64,000 nt of DNA from Corynebacterium imitans (GTDB taxonomy: Bacteria; Actinomycetota; Actinomycetes; Mycobacteriales; Mycobacteriaceae), in contig NZ_CP009211.1 in NCBI RefSeq assembly GCF_000739455.1, positions 1,251,458 to 1,315,457 of the forward strand, written 5' to 3'. How positions within the stretch are numbered: position 1 is the first letter of the stretch; each line of letters starts with the position of its first letter. Shown here one piece after another: positions 51,161 to 59,357 of this stretch. Under the pieces are notes generated by a model. The model saw only the letters and a program-made list of their open reading frames with translations. It was not told the origin of the DNA and made no database searches. The position numbers and the translations under genes were made by a program.

Positions 51161-52504
51161 ATGGCGACTAGCATTGGCCGGGTGGCGAACTCACAGCGAT
51201 TTCCGGAGCACCTCGCGCCTATCGACGCGCGCACGTGGCCGAGCGTGGCAAGCGTGCCCACCAGCCGCCTTCTGCGCTGGAGGGCCTCGCGCGCGGAGGC
51301 GCATTTTGCTGCGGTGTGCGCAAAAGCGGAGCTCCGCCTGGAGGGCGATGCGCCGGACTTGAGCGTGGATTACGTCGAGGTCTTCGACCGGATCGCGGCG
51401 AGCGGCTGGGTCGGGCTGGCAGAAGGCTATATGGCAGGAGAGTGGCGTACACCGGACTCGGATCGGCTGGTGGCGGTCCTGCGCGGGCTGGTCGAGGCGG
51501 GGTATAGGCCGCCGACGTTGCGCGTTGCACCCCCGCAGCACGGCGGCGGTGGCCAGATTCCGCCCTCGCTGGTCCAGCACTATGCGGGTGACGGCGTAAG
51601 CCCATTTCAGGGGCACTTTGCCACCGGCGTACCGACGCGCGAGCGCGTGCGCGTGAAGTCCTGGGTGCCGCGCGCCGGCCGCGGGGCGGAACCGGCGACG
51701 CACTTCGTGGACAACACGGAAATTGGGGCTCCGCTGGACGCGGCAACCACGCGCGCTGACCTTGCGGATGCGCAGGAACGCTCGGTAAATAGGCTGGTCA
51801 GTGAGGTGGGTGCCCGCGAGCGTTGGCGGATTCTGGAGTATCCGGCGGCGGGACCTGCGGCCACGATTGCGGCCGCGGCACGCGGAGCGGAAACGGAGTG
51901 CGTAACGCTGAGCGAGGACATGGCCGCGGCGCTGCGGGAGCAGCTCACGTTTGCAGGTGTCAGCGGGCATGTTCGCGCGGTGCGACCCAACGTGACCTCG
52001 CTGGGCCGGGATTTCGACGCCGCGGTGTCGCTGGAGCACCTCGAGACGCTGTCCGCGGACGATAAGGCGGAGTACCTGACCCGGCTGGGCAAGGCGGTCG
52101 CGCCAGGTGGGCGCATCGCGTTGCAGACGATCCTTGGCACGGGCAACCTGCAGGGTAAGGGTGCGGGCAAGGCCGCGACGGCGGCGTTGGCGTCGCTGCG
52201 CGCGTATGTGTGGCCGGGCTTAAGTTATGTCACGCCCGAGGAACTGGCGAAGCTGGTGGATCGGCGCACGCCGCTGCGCGTGATTGGCGAGTCGCACGCG
52301 CCGGACCACCTGGCACGTTCCTTGGCGCTGCAGCGGTCGACGTTTGAGACGCACCTGCGGGACGCGGCGGCCGACGGCTTCGATCCGGTGTTCCGCCGGT
52401 TGTGGGTCTGGCAGCTGGCGCTGCGGCAGGCGCTCGCGGAGCTCGAGCTGATCGATCTCGCGCAAGTGACGCTCACGGCCCGGAATAGGCGGGGGCGTCG
52501 GTAG
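51161..52504 (+). CDS. Cyclopropane-fatty-acid synthase-family methyltransferase, divergent
   Basis: A 447-residue protein. The N-terminal domain (WVGLAEGYMAGEWRTPDSDR, then LVAVLRGLVEAG) and the following HYAGDGVSPFQGHFATG region resemble the CFA synthase/UfaA type. The SAM-binding motif I is degenerate: RILEYPAAGPAATIAAAARG instead of E/DxGxGxG. Later DFDAAVSLEHLETLSADDKAEY matches motif IV. So fatty-acid methylation is possible, but catalytic activity should be doubted. ATG 51161 is 123 bp from the divergent ndh and no ribosome binding site is obvious. Confidence 0.72.
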   Translation: MATSIGRVANSQRFPEHLAPIDARTWPSVASVPTSRLLRWRASRAEAHFAAVCAKAELRLEGDAPDLSVDYVEVFDRIAASGWVGLAEGYMAGEWRTPDSDRLVAVLRGLVEAGYRPPTLRVAPPQHGGGGQIPPSLVQHYAGDGVSPFQGHFATGVPTRERVRVKSWVPRAGRGAEPATHFVDNTEIGAPLDAATTRADLADAQERSVNRLVSEVGARERWRILEYPAAGPAATIAAAARGAETECVTLSEDMAAALREQLTFAGVSGHVRAVRPNVTSLGRDFDAAVSLEHLETLSADDKAEYLTRLGKAVAPGGRIALQTILGTGNLQGKGAGKAATAALASLRAYVWPGLSYVTPEELAKLVDRRTPLRVIGESHAPDHLARSLALQRSTFETHLRDAAADGFDPVFRRLWVWQLALRQALAELELIDLAQVTLTARNRRGRR

Positions 52505-52553
52505 GGGTGGTGCGTGTGGTCGTCGAGAAGCAAGGGCGCGAAGTTAAGTTGAC

Positions 52554-52608
52554 ATAATGTACATTATCGGACATATATTGCCATATATTGCGTCACATGA
52601 CGCAATAT
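52554..52608. repeat. AT-rich cluster of palindromes between convergent genes
   Basis: ATAATGTACATTAT (52554-52567) is a perfect 14-bp palindrome. CATATATTGC is repeated in tandem (52572-52581, 52582-52591). ATATTGCGTCA/TGACGCAATAT (52585-52595 and 52598-52608) is an 11-bp inverted repeat with a 2-base centre. It ends 4 bp before the YceI stop codon. Confidence 0.7.
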
Positions 52609-52612
52609 GGGC

Positions 52613-53347
52613 CTAGTCCTTGGTCAGGTGCAGGCGGACGTTGATTTCGCCTTCCTCGTTGATTGTGGCCGCAACGAACTCCGGCGACTCGACGCCGTAG
52701 TCTAGGCGGTTGATCGGCATGTCGCCCGCGACGTACACCGAGGATCCAGAACGCGCCGCGGCGAACTCGTGCGTGACCGGGTTGGTCTTGCCGTGGATGG
52801 TCATCTCGCCGGTGAGCTCGACAGTGCCGACGGAGCCGTCCTCCGGCAACTGCGAGACGTCCGCGGGCTCGGTCACGCGGAAGGTCGCCTCCGGGTAAGT
52901 ATCGGTGTGCAGGATCTTGCGGCGCACGTTGGAATCGCGTACGTCGCTATCGCTGGTGAGGTTGTTCAGGTCTACAGTGATCTCGCCTGCGGTGAGCGTG
53001 CCGGCCTCGATGGTGACGTTGCCGGAGACGCCCTCCGTCGACGCCGAGGTGACCTTCCGTTGGCCCGGCAGTACCTCCGAGAAGGTAAAGCCAGCCGAGG
53101 TGCTGTTTGGCCCCGGGCGCTTGGTGACGGTCCACTCGCCGTCGATATCCGTCTCGGCGGCCTTCAGGCGCGACTCATCGATGCCCTCGGTCTTCACGCC
53201 GTTGCTAAACAGTCCGCTCAGTGCGAGCGGGATTAGCGCGATGGCGAGCAGGATGACCAGGACGATGGAGACAACGACGATCAGGATCGTCCGCTTGCGC
53301 TTCGTCGCGGCAATGTCCTCAGCCGTGGACAAATTCTTGGATGTCAT
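52613..53347 (-). CDS. YceI-family lipid-binding-like protein, membrane-anchored
   Basis: A 244-residue protein with one N-terminal transmembrane helix (TILIVVVSIVLVILLAIALI, residues 20-45) and an extracytoplasmic YceI domain of about 180 residues (GTVELTGEMTIHGKTNPVTH, then NRLDYGVESPEFVAATINEE). YceI proteins bind isoprenoid-type lipids in a beta barrel. The N-terminus is cytoplasmic and Lys-rich. The AAGGT site lies before ATG 53347, only 5 bp from the end of the small zinc gene on the same strand. Confidence 0.87.
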   Translation of the reverse strand: MTSKNLSTAEDIAATKRKRTILIVVVSIVLVILLAIALIPLALSGLFSNGVKTEGIDESRLKAAETDIDGEWTVTKRPGPNSTSAGFTFSEVLPGQRKVTSASTEGVSGNVTIEAGTLTAGEITVDLNNLTSDSDVRDSNVRRKILHTDTYPEATFRVTEPADVSQLPEDGSVGTVELTGEMTIHGKTNPVTHEFAAARSGSSVYVAGDMPINRLDYGVESPEFVAATINEEGEINVRLHLTKD

Positions 53348-53352
53348 GATTG

Positions 53353-53739
53353 CTACCTTAACCTCTCGATGTGTTGAGCCAAGCTCACCATTTCGTCACA
53401 CAAGTGACGTAATTCCTCAGGCGTTGCACCCTCGGCGGCTGCCGTGTGGATGTCCTCGGCCGCGCACCGCAGTTGATACAGGCGATCCCGCAGGTCAGAC
53501 ACCTTTTCCGGGCTGAGGATCACGGCGTCCTCTGGAATCTTCGTCCCCGAGACGGAGTTTCGCTGCTCGTAGGCGCGCTGCTTGCACGACGGGCTGCAGA
53601 ACCTGCGACGCCGACCTCTCCCCTTCTGCTCCGGCAGCGGACCACCGCACCAGGCGCACACCGGCGGCGTGCGACCAATTCGCGCGGATTGGGGCAATTG
53701 GTCAGGATCCGATTCTGCGACGTCATCAATGCTTGCCAC
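53353..53739 (-). CDS. Small zinc-ribbon-like protein
   Basis: A 128-residue protein with a Cys pair in CAWCGGPLPEQKGRGRRRRF and a second in CSPSCKQRAYEQR, typical of a small zinc ribbon. The C-terminal half is helical (LRDRLYQLRCAAEDIHTAAA). It starts with GTG 53739 and precedes yceI with a 5-bp gap. No function is recognised; it may bind nucleic acid. It is divergent from rbpA. Confidence 0.68.
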   Translation of the reverse strand: MASIDDVAESDPDQLPQSARIGRTPPVCAWCGGPLPEQKGRGRRRRFCSPSCKQRAYEQRNSVSGTKIPEDAVILSPEKVSDLRDRLYQLRCAAEDIHTAAAEGATPEELRHLCDEMVSLAQHIERLR

Positions 53740-53786
53740 ACGGCAAGCCTAGTACATTGGGCAAATTCCAGATCGCTCGCGACGCC

Positions 53787-53818
53787 GGGAACAAAAACTT
53801 AAGCGAAGACGTTATACT
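53787..53818 (+). promoter_or_regulatory. Sigma-H/R-type promoter before rbpA
   Basis: GGGAAC (53787-53792) and GTT (53811-53813) are spaced by 18 bp, the sigma-H/sigma-R pattern GGAAT-N16-20-GTT. A vegetative TATACT (53813-53818) overlaps it. Streptomyces rbpA is controlled by the disulfide-stress factor sigma-R, which supports the call. Confidence 0.6.
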
Positions 53819-53858
53819 AAGGCGTTGACTTGAAGATATTGAAGGGATGGGATGCAGC

Positions 53859-54230
53859 ATGGCTGATCGCGTGCTCCGAGGAAGCCGTATGGGTGCCGTA
53901 AGCTACGAGACTGACCGGGACCACGACCTGGCCCCGCGCCAGATGGCAAAGTACCGGACCCCGGACGGGTCGGTCTTCGAGGTCCCTTTCGCCGACGACG
54001 CGGAAATCCCCGAAGAGTGGATGTGCAAGAACGGCCAGCTCGGCACCCTCATGGAGGGCGAGGGCGTAGAGTCCAAGCCGACGAAGCCGCCGCGCACCCA
54101 CTGGGACATGCTGCGTGAGCGCCGCAGCCTTGAGGAGCTCGACGTGCTGCTGGAGGAGCGCCTGGAGCACCTGCGCAAGCGTCGTCGCGCCGCAGCCCGC
54201 CTGGCCAAGGAACAGCAGGAAAACTCCTAG
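53859..54230 (+). CDS. rbpA: RNA polymerase-binding protein RbpA
   Basis: A 123-residue transcription factor that binds the primary sigma factor and the RNA polymerase beta' subunit to stabilise open complexes. The N-terminus is MADRVLRGSRMGAVSYETDR, followed by the core domain around RQMAKYRTPDGSVFEVPFAD. The sigma-binding C-terminal helices are HWDMLRERRSLEELDVLLEE. ATG 53859 is chosen over ATG 53847 because the family begins MADRVLRG. It is followed by a strong terminator. Confidence 0.95.
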   Translation: MADRVLRGSRMGAVSYETDRDHDLAPRQMAKYRTPDGSVFEVPFADDAEIPEEWMCKNGQLGTLMEGEGVESKPTKPPRTHWDMLRERRSLEELDVLLEERLEHLRKRRRAAARLAKEQQENS

Positions 54231-54238
54231 AAATCGCG

Positions 54239-54278
54239 AAAGGCCCGGACCGTTACTTTGAACGGTCCGGGCCTTCTG
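54239..54278. terminator. Bidirectional terminator between rbpA and ppm1
   Basis: AAGGCCCGGACCGTT (54241-54255) pairs with AACGGTCCGGGCCTT (54261-54275), 15 bp. Plus-strand TTCTG and minus-strand TTTCG follow. Both genes end here. Confidence 0.85.
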
Positions 54279-54283
54279 CGTGC

Positions 54284-55270
54284 TTAGCGACGCAACCTGC
54301 GCAGCTCGTAGCGGGCGAGGCCAATTCCCTCGCGCACCATCTCATTCGCCTGGCTCGCCGCGTCGGCAAGCTTGGCGGGAAGCTTGGGAAGCGACGTGTT
54401 GTTCAGCTCGTACTTGGCCAGCTTGAAGCCTTCCGCGATCATGTTTGCGAGTTCTTCCGGTGCCTGATCGATTTTGGCACCGACGCGGGAAAGCTTCGAG
54501 TTGTTGTACTCGTACTGGAGGAGCTTGCCCGCCTCCTTCGCCATTTCCGACGCCTGCCAGCTGCGCTTCTCGGCGCCCCACTTGCTGACCTCTGCGAGCG
54601 AGGCACCGGCGAAGCTCGCGTCGAGCTTAGACTCGCCCAGCGTGCGGTCCTCGAAGGTGATCGGGACCTCGCGGACGTCGAAGCCCGCGTCGATGACCTT
54701 GTGTGCCAGGTCCACCTGGAAGATGTAGCCCTTATTCGACAGCGCGTCCAAGTCGATTGCCTCGAGCACCTCGCGGCGGAAAGCACGGTAGCCGGCGGTC
54801 ATATCGGCAATGTCGCTGCCGAGCGCCACCGAGATGTACTGGTTGCCCAGCTTGGACAGCAGGTAGCGGTTCTGCGGCCAGTTCTTCACCTCGCCGCCTT
54901 CGACGTAGCGGGAGCCGATGACCAGGTCTGCGCCGTCGTCAATCGCCCCGAGCAGACGCTCCAGCTCCTCGGGCGCGTGGGAGCCGTCCGCATCCATCTG
55001 GCACAGCACCTCGTAGTCCTTCTCCAGGCCCCAGCGGAAGCCGGCGCGGTAGGCCGCGAGCAGGCCCTCCTTGCCGGTGCGGTGGAGCACGTTGATCTCC
55101 GGGTGCGCGGCGGCGAGCTCGTCAGCTTTCTCGCCGGTGCCGTCGGGCGAATTATCGTCCACGATCAACAGGTCAACATTCGGGTTTGCCTTGAGCACCC
55201 GATCCGTGATCAGCGGAAGGTTCTCCAGCTCGTTGTAGGTAGGGATGATGACCAACGTCGAGTTCGCCAT
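54284..55270 (-). CDS. ppm1: Polyprenol-phosphate mannosyltransferase Ppm1
   Basis: A 328-residue GT2 enzyme that makes polyprenyl-phosphate-mannose, the donor for periplasmic mannosylation of lipoglycans and glycoproteins. The donor site is [20 protein letters not shown], then [14 protein letters not shown] (DxD-type aspartates) and [14 protein letters not shown]. The motif [19 protein letters not shown] is typical of the DPM1 family. The C-terminal part from about residue 250 is helical ([20 protein letters not shown]). AAGGAG lies before ATG 55270, 28 bp after lnt, with which it is fused in mycobacteria (Rv2051c). Confidence 0.95.
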   Translation of the reverse strand: MANSTLVIIPTYNELENLPLITDRVLKANPNVDLLIVDDNSPDGTGEKADELAAAHPEINVLHRTGKEGLLAAYRAGFRWGLEKDYEVLCQMDADGSHAPEELERLLGAIDDGADLVIGSRYVEGGEVKNWPQNRYLLSKLGNQYISVALGSDIADMTAGYRAFRREVLEAIDLDALSNKGYIFQVDLAHKVIDAGFDVREVPITFEDRTLGESKLDASFAGASLAEVSKWGAEKRSWQASEMAKEAGKLLQYEYNNSKLSRVGAKIDQAPEELANMIAEGFKLAKYELNNTSLPKLPAKLADAASQANEMVREGIGLARYELRRLRR

Positions 55271-55298
55271 GAACGGTTACTCCTTGTATGAACGGTTG

Positions 55299-56840
55299 TT
55301 AGCTCTCGGTGGGCGCATCCAGGGCGCGCGATTCACTCATTGCAGCATACTCCCGGCGCGTGGCGAACGACGCACCGATAGCGACAAGCACGCCGCCAAG
55401 CACCATGAGCCACTCCAGCCACTCGCCGATGCGGACTGCGAGGGTCTGGCCGGACTTCAGCGGCAGCGTGGAGGTCAGATGCGCCGGGGTGAAGATCTCG
55501 GTCTGCTGCTCCACCGTGCCGTCCGCGCGCACGATGGCGGACACACCGGAGGTAGCAGCCACCACGACGGCACGGTCGGTCTCGATCGCGCGCATGCGGC
55601 TCATCGCCAGCTGCTGGTAGGTCATGTCGGTAAAACCGAAGGTGGCGTTGTTGGTAGGTGTTGCGAGCAGCTGTGCCCCGTTCTTCACCGCCATCCGGTA
55701 GGCGGGGTCCTCGGCGACCTCGTAGCAGGTGGCGATGCCCACGATGGTTTCGCCCATCCGCACGACGCCGGGGCCGTCGCCGGGCTTGAAGTCGCCTGCG
55801 AGGTCGACCAGCTCGGAGAAGTTGCGGAAGAAGTCGCGCATGGGCATGTACTCGCCGAAAGGTTGCAGGAAGCGCTTGTTGTGCCGCTCGCCGACGCTGC
55901 CATCCGGGTTGATCACCACCATGGTGTTGCGCGCCCCGACCTCGTCGTGGGTCAGCGTGCCCACCAACAGCGGCGCGTCCACTGCTCGCGCGGCCTGCGT
56001 GACCAAGGTTCCGGCCTCCGGGTCGACGAAGGGATTGACGTCCGAGGCGTTTTCCGGCCAGACCACCAGGTCGACGGGGCCTTCCTCTGCCAGCCGCTCG
56101 GTCTCGTCCACGTGGTTTTGCAACACGGCGCGACGCTGCGCGTTGAAGTCGAGCCCCATCCGCGGCACGTTGCCCTGCACTGCGGCGGCGCGCACCGTGC
56201 CGGTGGCTCCCCCGTCGGCGGACACTCCCAGGCCCGCGAGCGCACCGAGCACCAGCGGCGCAAGCGCGGTCAGCCCTGCTACCACCCGGGCCTTCCCACG
56301 ACGTGCAACGCAGGCCGCCAGGCTCGCACCGGCCAGCACCGCCGCAACGGTGACGAGCGCGGGCCCGCCGTAGGCCGCCAGGTTGGCCAGTGGGCCGTTG
56401 ATCTGGCCCCAGGCCAGGCGCACCCAGGCAAAACCGCCAAAGGGGAAGGAAGAACGAGCGAACTCCACGGCGAGGTACACCAGCGGGAAGACGGCGAATC
56501 CCCACCGCCTGCGCGCAACCCACACCCCGGCGGTACCCGTGACCAGTCCGTACAGGGAGAGGAAGAATGCCAAGGCCAGGTACGGCATCGGTCCGACGAA
56601 CTCACCAATCCACGGCAGCAACAGCAGGTAGCAGGCCAGCGCCTGCAGCATGCCGAGCCCTGCACCCAAACGCGCGCTTGGGCGTGCACCGTTCGGCCAG
56701 GGCGCAAGCGCGGCGTAGAACAGCGCCATCGCCACAAGCGCCAGCACCCAGTAACCAAAAGGCTCATAGGAGAAGAACAGCAGCGCGCCGGAGCCTGCGG
56801 CGAGCAGGCAGCGCAGCGCTGTCGTCCATGCGCTACTCAC
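55299..56840 (-). CDS. lnt: Apolipoprotein N-acyltransferase
   Basis: A 513-residue membrane enzyme adding the third acyl chain to lipoproteins. The N-terminal half has about six helices (LLAAGSGALLFFSYEPFGYW). The nitrilase-like half holds the Glu-Lys-Cys triad: VWPENASDVNPF, RHNKRFLQPFGEYMP and GIATCYEVAEDPAYR. This supports triacylation of the lipoproteins in this window. GTG 56840 abuts the fxsA stop. ppm1 follows 28 bp downstream. Confidence 0.95.
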   Translation of the reverse strand: MSSAWTTALRCLLAAGSGALLFFSYEPFGYWVLALVAMALFYAALAPWPNGARPSARLGAGLGMLQALACYLLLLPWIGEFVGPMPYLALAFFLSLYGLVTGTAGVWVARRRWGFAVFPLVYLAVEFARSSFPFGGFAWVRLAWGQINGPLANLAAYGGPALVTVAAVLAGASLAACVARRGKARVVAGLTALAPLVLGALAGLGVSADGGATGTVRAAAVQGNVPRMGLDFNAQRRAVLQNHVDETERLAEEGPVDLVVWPENASDVNPFVDPEAGTLVTQAARAVDAPLLVGTLTHDEVGARNTMVVINPDGSVGERHNKRFLQPFGEYMPMRDFFRNFSELVDLAGDFKPGDGPGVVRMGETIVGIATCYEVAEDPAYRMAVKNGAQLLATPTNNATFGFTDMTYQQLAMSRMRAIETDRAVVVAATSGVSAIVRADGTVEQQTEIFTPAHLTSTLPLKSGQTLAVRIGEWLEWLMVLGGVLVAIGASFATRREYAAMSESRALDAPTES

Positions 56841-57374
56841 CTACTTGCGCTCCTCGCCAGTATCGTTGCCGGTATCGTCGCCGGGATTCGCTTCCTTGCG
56901 GAACATCTCTTCGAGTTCGTCGGCGTCGATCACTTCATGGCTCTGCTCAGGCGCCGCGGGGCCGCCGAAGTTGCCGTAGCTGGTCTGGAATTGCGACAGT
57001 GGCGAGGCGTTGTAGACGCGCACGCTGAACTCTTCCATGCTGCGCATCGCCCGATTCGTGATCACGCGGCGCAGCAGCGCCCGGGTCGGACCGAATACCA
57101 GCAAAAGCCCCACCGCGGAGGTGACGAAGCCCGGGATGATGCTGAGCAGCCAGCCCGTCATCAGCAGCGCGGAGTCCCCGGCGAGGCGGCCGAGCGAGCT
57201 GCGGCCTTGCGAGGCCTGTGCGAGCGCACCCCGCAGGCTCACACTCGCCAACACGGCGCCCAGAAGCATCAGCGCGAAGATGGCGAAGATAGCCCAGCCG
57301 ACGCCGATGAGCTTGGCCACTCCGTAAAACGCGAGGGCCTCGATGAAAAAGTAGGCGAAAATAAACAGCGGCAT
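56841..57374 (-). CDS. fxsA: FxsA-family membrane protein
   Basis: A 177-residue membrane protein. Four helices are visible (LFIFAYFFIEALAFYGVAKL, IFALMLLGAVLASVSLRGAL, LLMTGWLLSIIPGFVTSAVG, LLVFGPTRALLRRVI). The C-terminal third is charged and cytoplasmic. E. coli FxsA suppresses phage T7 exclusion by F; its cellular role is unclear. The gene abuts lnt without a gap, so the two are coupled. Confidence 0.88.
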   Translation of the reverse strand: MPLFIFAYFFIEALAFYGVAKLIGVGWAIFAIFALMLLGAVLASVSLRGALAQASQGRSSLGRLAGDSALLMTGWLLSIIPGFVTSAVGLLLVFGPTRALLRRVITNRAMRSMEEFSVRVYNASPLSQFQTSYGNFGGPAAPEQSHEVIDADELEEMFRKEANPGDDTGNDTGEERK

Positions 57375-57383
57375 GCGGCCAGA

Positions 57384-58679
57384 CTACCTGCCGAGCTGGC
57401 GCAGCAGCCATTCAACATCGCGGGTGAGGTGCTGGAAATACGGCCCGTAGTGGTTCAGGCCCGTCCGGCCTGGCAGGCGCGGTAAACGCCGGGTCTGCAA
57501 CCCCACGCCCCACTGCTCGGCGAGGTCGTGGACCAAGGGGTATGGCACGATGTCGTCGTGAAGCGAGGCCCACAGCCGCAGCGGGATGCGCACAGGGCGG
57601 CGGGAACCGAGCGCTTGGCGCTCAAGCACCTCGGCGGTGTGCGGCAGCGCGTCGAGAAGCTCGGCCATGCCGATGCCTTCCCGCGTCCAGGCGGTGGTGT
57701 GCGCCCAAGGCCGGCGCAGTGCGGCACCGACGGCGCAGACCTGCGCGTTTTCTACGATCGCCGCGGCCCCGGCCGGGCTTAAGTGCGGGACGAGCTCTTC
57801 GGCGACGCGGGGGTGGTGCGCCACCAGCCCGGCGACCGCGTAGAGGATCACTATCGACGGCAGCGCGCCATCGACATGGTCAAGCATCGGAATCAGTGCC
57901 GCGGGCGGTGCACCGCATACTGCCGCGAGCGGCTGGAGTTCGGGTGCGTACTCGGGTCGCTCGAGCCACGCCCCTACTGCCCCGCCGCCCTGGGAAAAGC
58001 CCCACAGGCCAAGGACGTTGGTGTCCAGTGGGAGGTGGGAGGCGGCGCGGGTGGCGTCGATAAGCGATTGCGCGGCGGCGGTGTGGTCGCAGTACAGCTG
58101 CACGCGGTCGGCCGGGTCGCGCGGGTAGTCGGTGAGCACGACGTTCGCGCCGCGGGCGAGCATGAGCGCGATGGCGGGCTGCTCGTAGGCGGCGATCAGA
58201 TCGAGCGGGGCGAAGCGCGGCGCGAGGCCGATGGTGCAGGAATACGACGGGTCGCAGCGCGCCGCCACACCCTGGGTCGACGGCGCGAACGCAATGGTCG
58301 GGCGCGGGCCTGCCCCGCCCCAGGGTGTGCGGGAGAAAAAGACCGCGCCGGTGGCGGTCAGCGTGCGGCCCGCGGCATCAGTGGTGACGTAGTCGATGCT
58401 GAACGCCTGTGCGGGATTCAGCCTGCGCGTCAACCCCACGGCCTTGATCTCGCGTGCTTTCAGGAGGGTGCCCGGGCTGCGGCCGATCACCCAGGCCGCG
58501 TCGGTGTGCTCCGGCTCTGTAAGGCGCGCGCCGCGCACCGCATCCACCGCAAGCCCCAGCGCGGCACGCAGCGCCGCAGAATGCTTCCCCACCTTCGCTA
58601 GCGCGGCATCCGACGCCAGATCGGTCGCGGCACCACGCGCATCACTGCGGCGAGCAGTGCTAATCGACGCGGCACCCAC
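57384..58679 (-). CDS. LIP-family secretory-type lipase
   Basis: A 431-residue alpha/beta hydrolase of the fungal/actinobacterial LIP family. The nucleophile Ser lies in VLGLWGFSQGGGAVGAWLER. IVPYPLVHDLAEQWG and TGLNHYGPYFQHL suit the Asp and His of the triad. There is no signal peptide in the chosen start, which is odd for the family. GTG 58679 overlaps the SDR gene by 82 bp; GTG 58592, 5 bp after the SDR stop, is an alternative and would remove the overlap. Confidence 0.78.
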   Translation of the reverse strand: MGAASISTARRSDARGAATDLASDAALAKVGKHSAALRAALGLAVDAVRGARLTEPEHTDAAWVIGRSPGTLLKAREIKAVGLTRRLNPAQAFSIDYVTTDAAGRTLTATGAVFFSRTPWGGAGPRPTIAFAPSTQGVAARCDPSYSCTIGLAPRFAPLDLIAAYEQPAIALMLARGANVVLTDYPRDPADRVQLYCDHTAAAQSLIDATRAASHLPLDTNVLGLWGFSQGGGAVGAWLERPEYAPELQPLAAVCGAPPAALIPMLDHVDGALPSIVILYAVAGLVAHHPRVAEELVPHLSPAGAAAIVENAQVCAVGAALRRPWAHTTAWTREGIGMAELLDALPHTAEVLERQALGSRRPVRIPLRLWASLHDDIVPYPLVHDLAEQWGVGLQTRRLPRLPGRTGLNHYGPYFQHLTRDVEWLLRQLGR

Positions 58680-59353
58680 ACCGTCCGGCTGCGCCCGGTA
58701 CCTGCCGCGTCGACCACGGCGTCGGCGACATCGTCCGGAGTGACAGACATCACTGCGGGCTTCATCCCGTCTGTCATGGAGCCGATGACGAATCCAGGCC
58801 GGGCGGTGATCAGTCGCAGCTGGGATCCGTGGAGCTGGTCAGCAAGGCCCTGGCAGAAGGCGTCGAGGCCTGCCTTGGTGGAGCCGTAGACGTAGTTGGC
58901 GCGGCGGGCACGCCACCCGGCGATGGAAGAGAAGGCGAAGATCTCCCCGCGCGACATGACGTTGGTGAGCACTGTCAGCGCGTTGATCTGCGCGAGGTAG
59001 TCGATGCTGCCGATGCACACTGCCTCCGTCTCATCCCGCTGCGCGCGGTCGTGATCGCCCAGGATGCCGAAGGCGACGATGGCGGTGGTGATCTTGCCGC
59101 CCGAGTGGACCTCTTCGACGAGTGCGCGGTGCGACTCCAAGTCGGTCGCTTCGAAGCGCCGTGTCTCCACCTTGGCTGCGCCGCAGGCCTGCAGCCGTTC
59201 GCGGATCTCTACTGCGTCTTCGCGATCCGGTTCCCGCATCGCCAGCACTACGCGGCGCCCGTGGCACATGCGCTGCGCAATCGCGCTGCCGATGTCGCTT
59301 GTGCCGCCGAGGACCAGCAGGGTTCCTGTGGACTCACTGTCTCGAGTACGCAT
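58598..59353 (-). CDS. Short-chain dehydrogenase/reductase
   Basis: A 251-residue SDR enzyme. The cofactor site is LLVLGGTSDIGSAIAQRMCH (TGxxxGxG variant), and the catalytic Tyr-Lys is in ANYVYGSTKAGLDAFCQGLA, with Ser in FAFSSIAGWRARR. The family is near DprE2-like and Rv2073c-like reductases, but the substrate is not evident. ATG 59353 lies 6 bases after TACGCT, inside the end of pepQ, so it may have its own promoter. A 4-bp gap to pepQ also allows coupling. Confidence 0.85.
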   Translation of the reverse strand: MRTRDSESTGTLLVLGGTSDIGSAIAQRMCHGRRVVLAMREPDREDAVEIRERLQACGAAKVETRRFEATDLESHRALVEEVHSGGKITTAIVAFGILGDHDRAQRDETEAVCIGSIDYLAQINALTVLTNVMSRGEIFAFSSIAGWRARRANYVYGSTKAGLDAFCQGLADQLHGSQLRLITARPGFVIGSMTDGMKPAVMSVTPDDVADAVVDAAGTGRSRTVWVPRRLALLAAVMRVVPRPIWRRMPR

Positions 59354-59357
59354 GGGC

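Noticed and set aside
55245..57485. Long plus-strand open frame opposite lnt and fxsA
   Set aside because: It covers two well-supported membrane-protein genes in antisense and has His/Arg/Gln-rich shadow composition.
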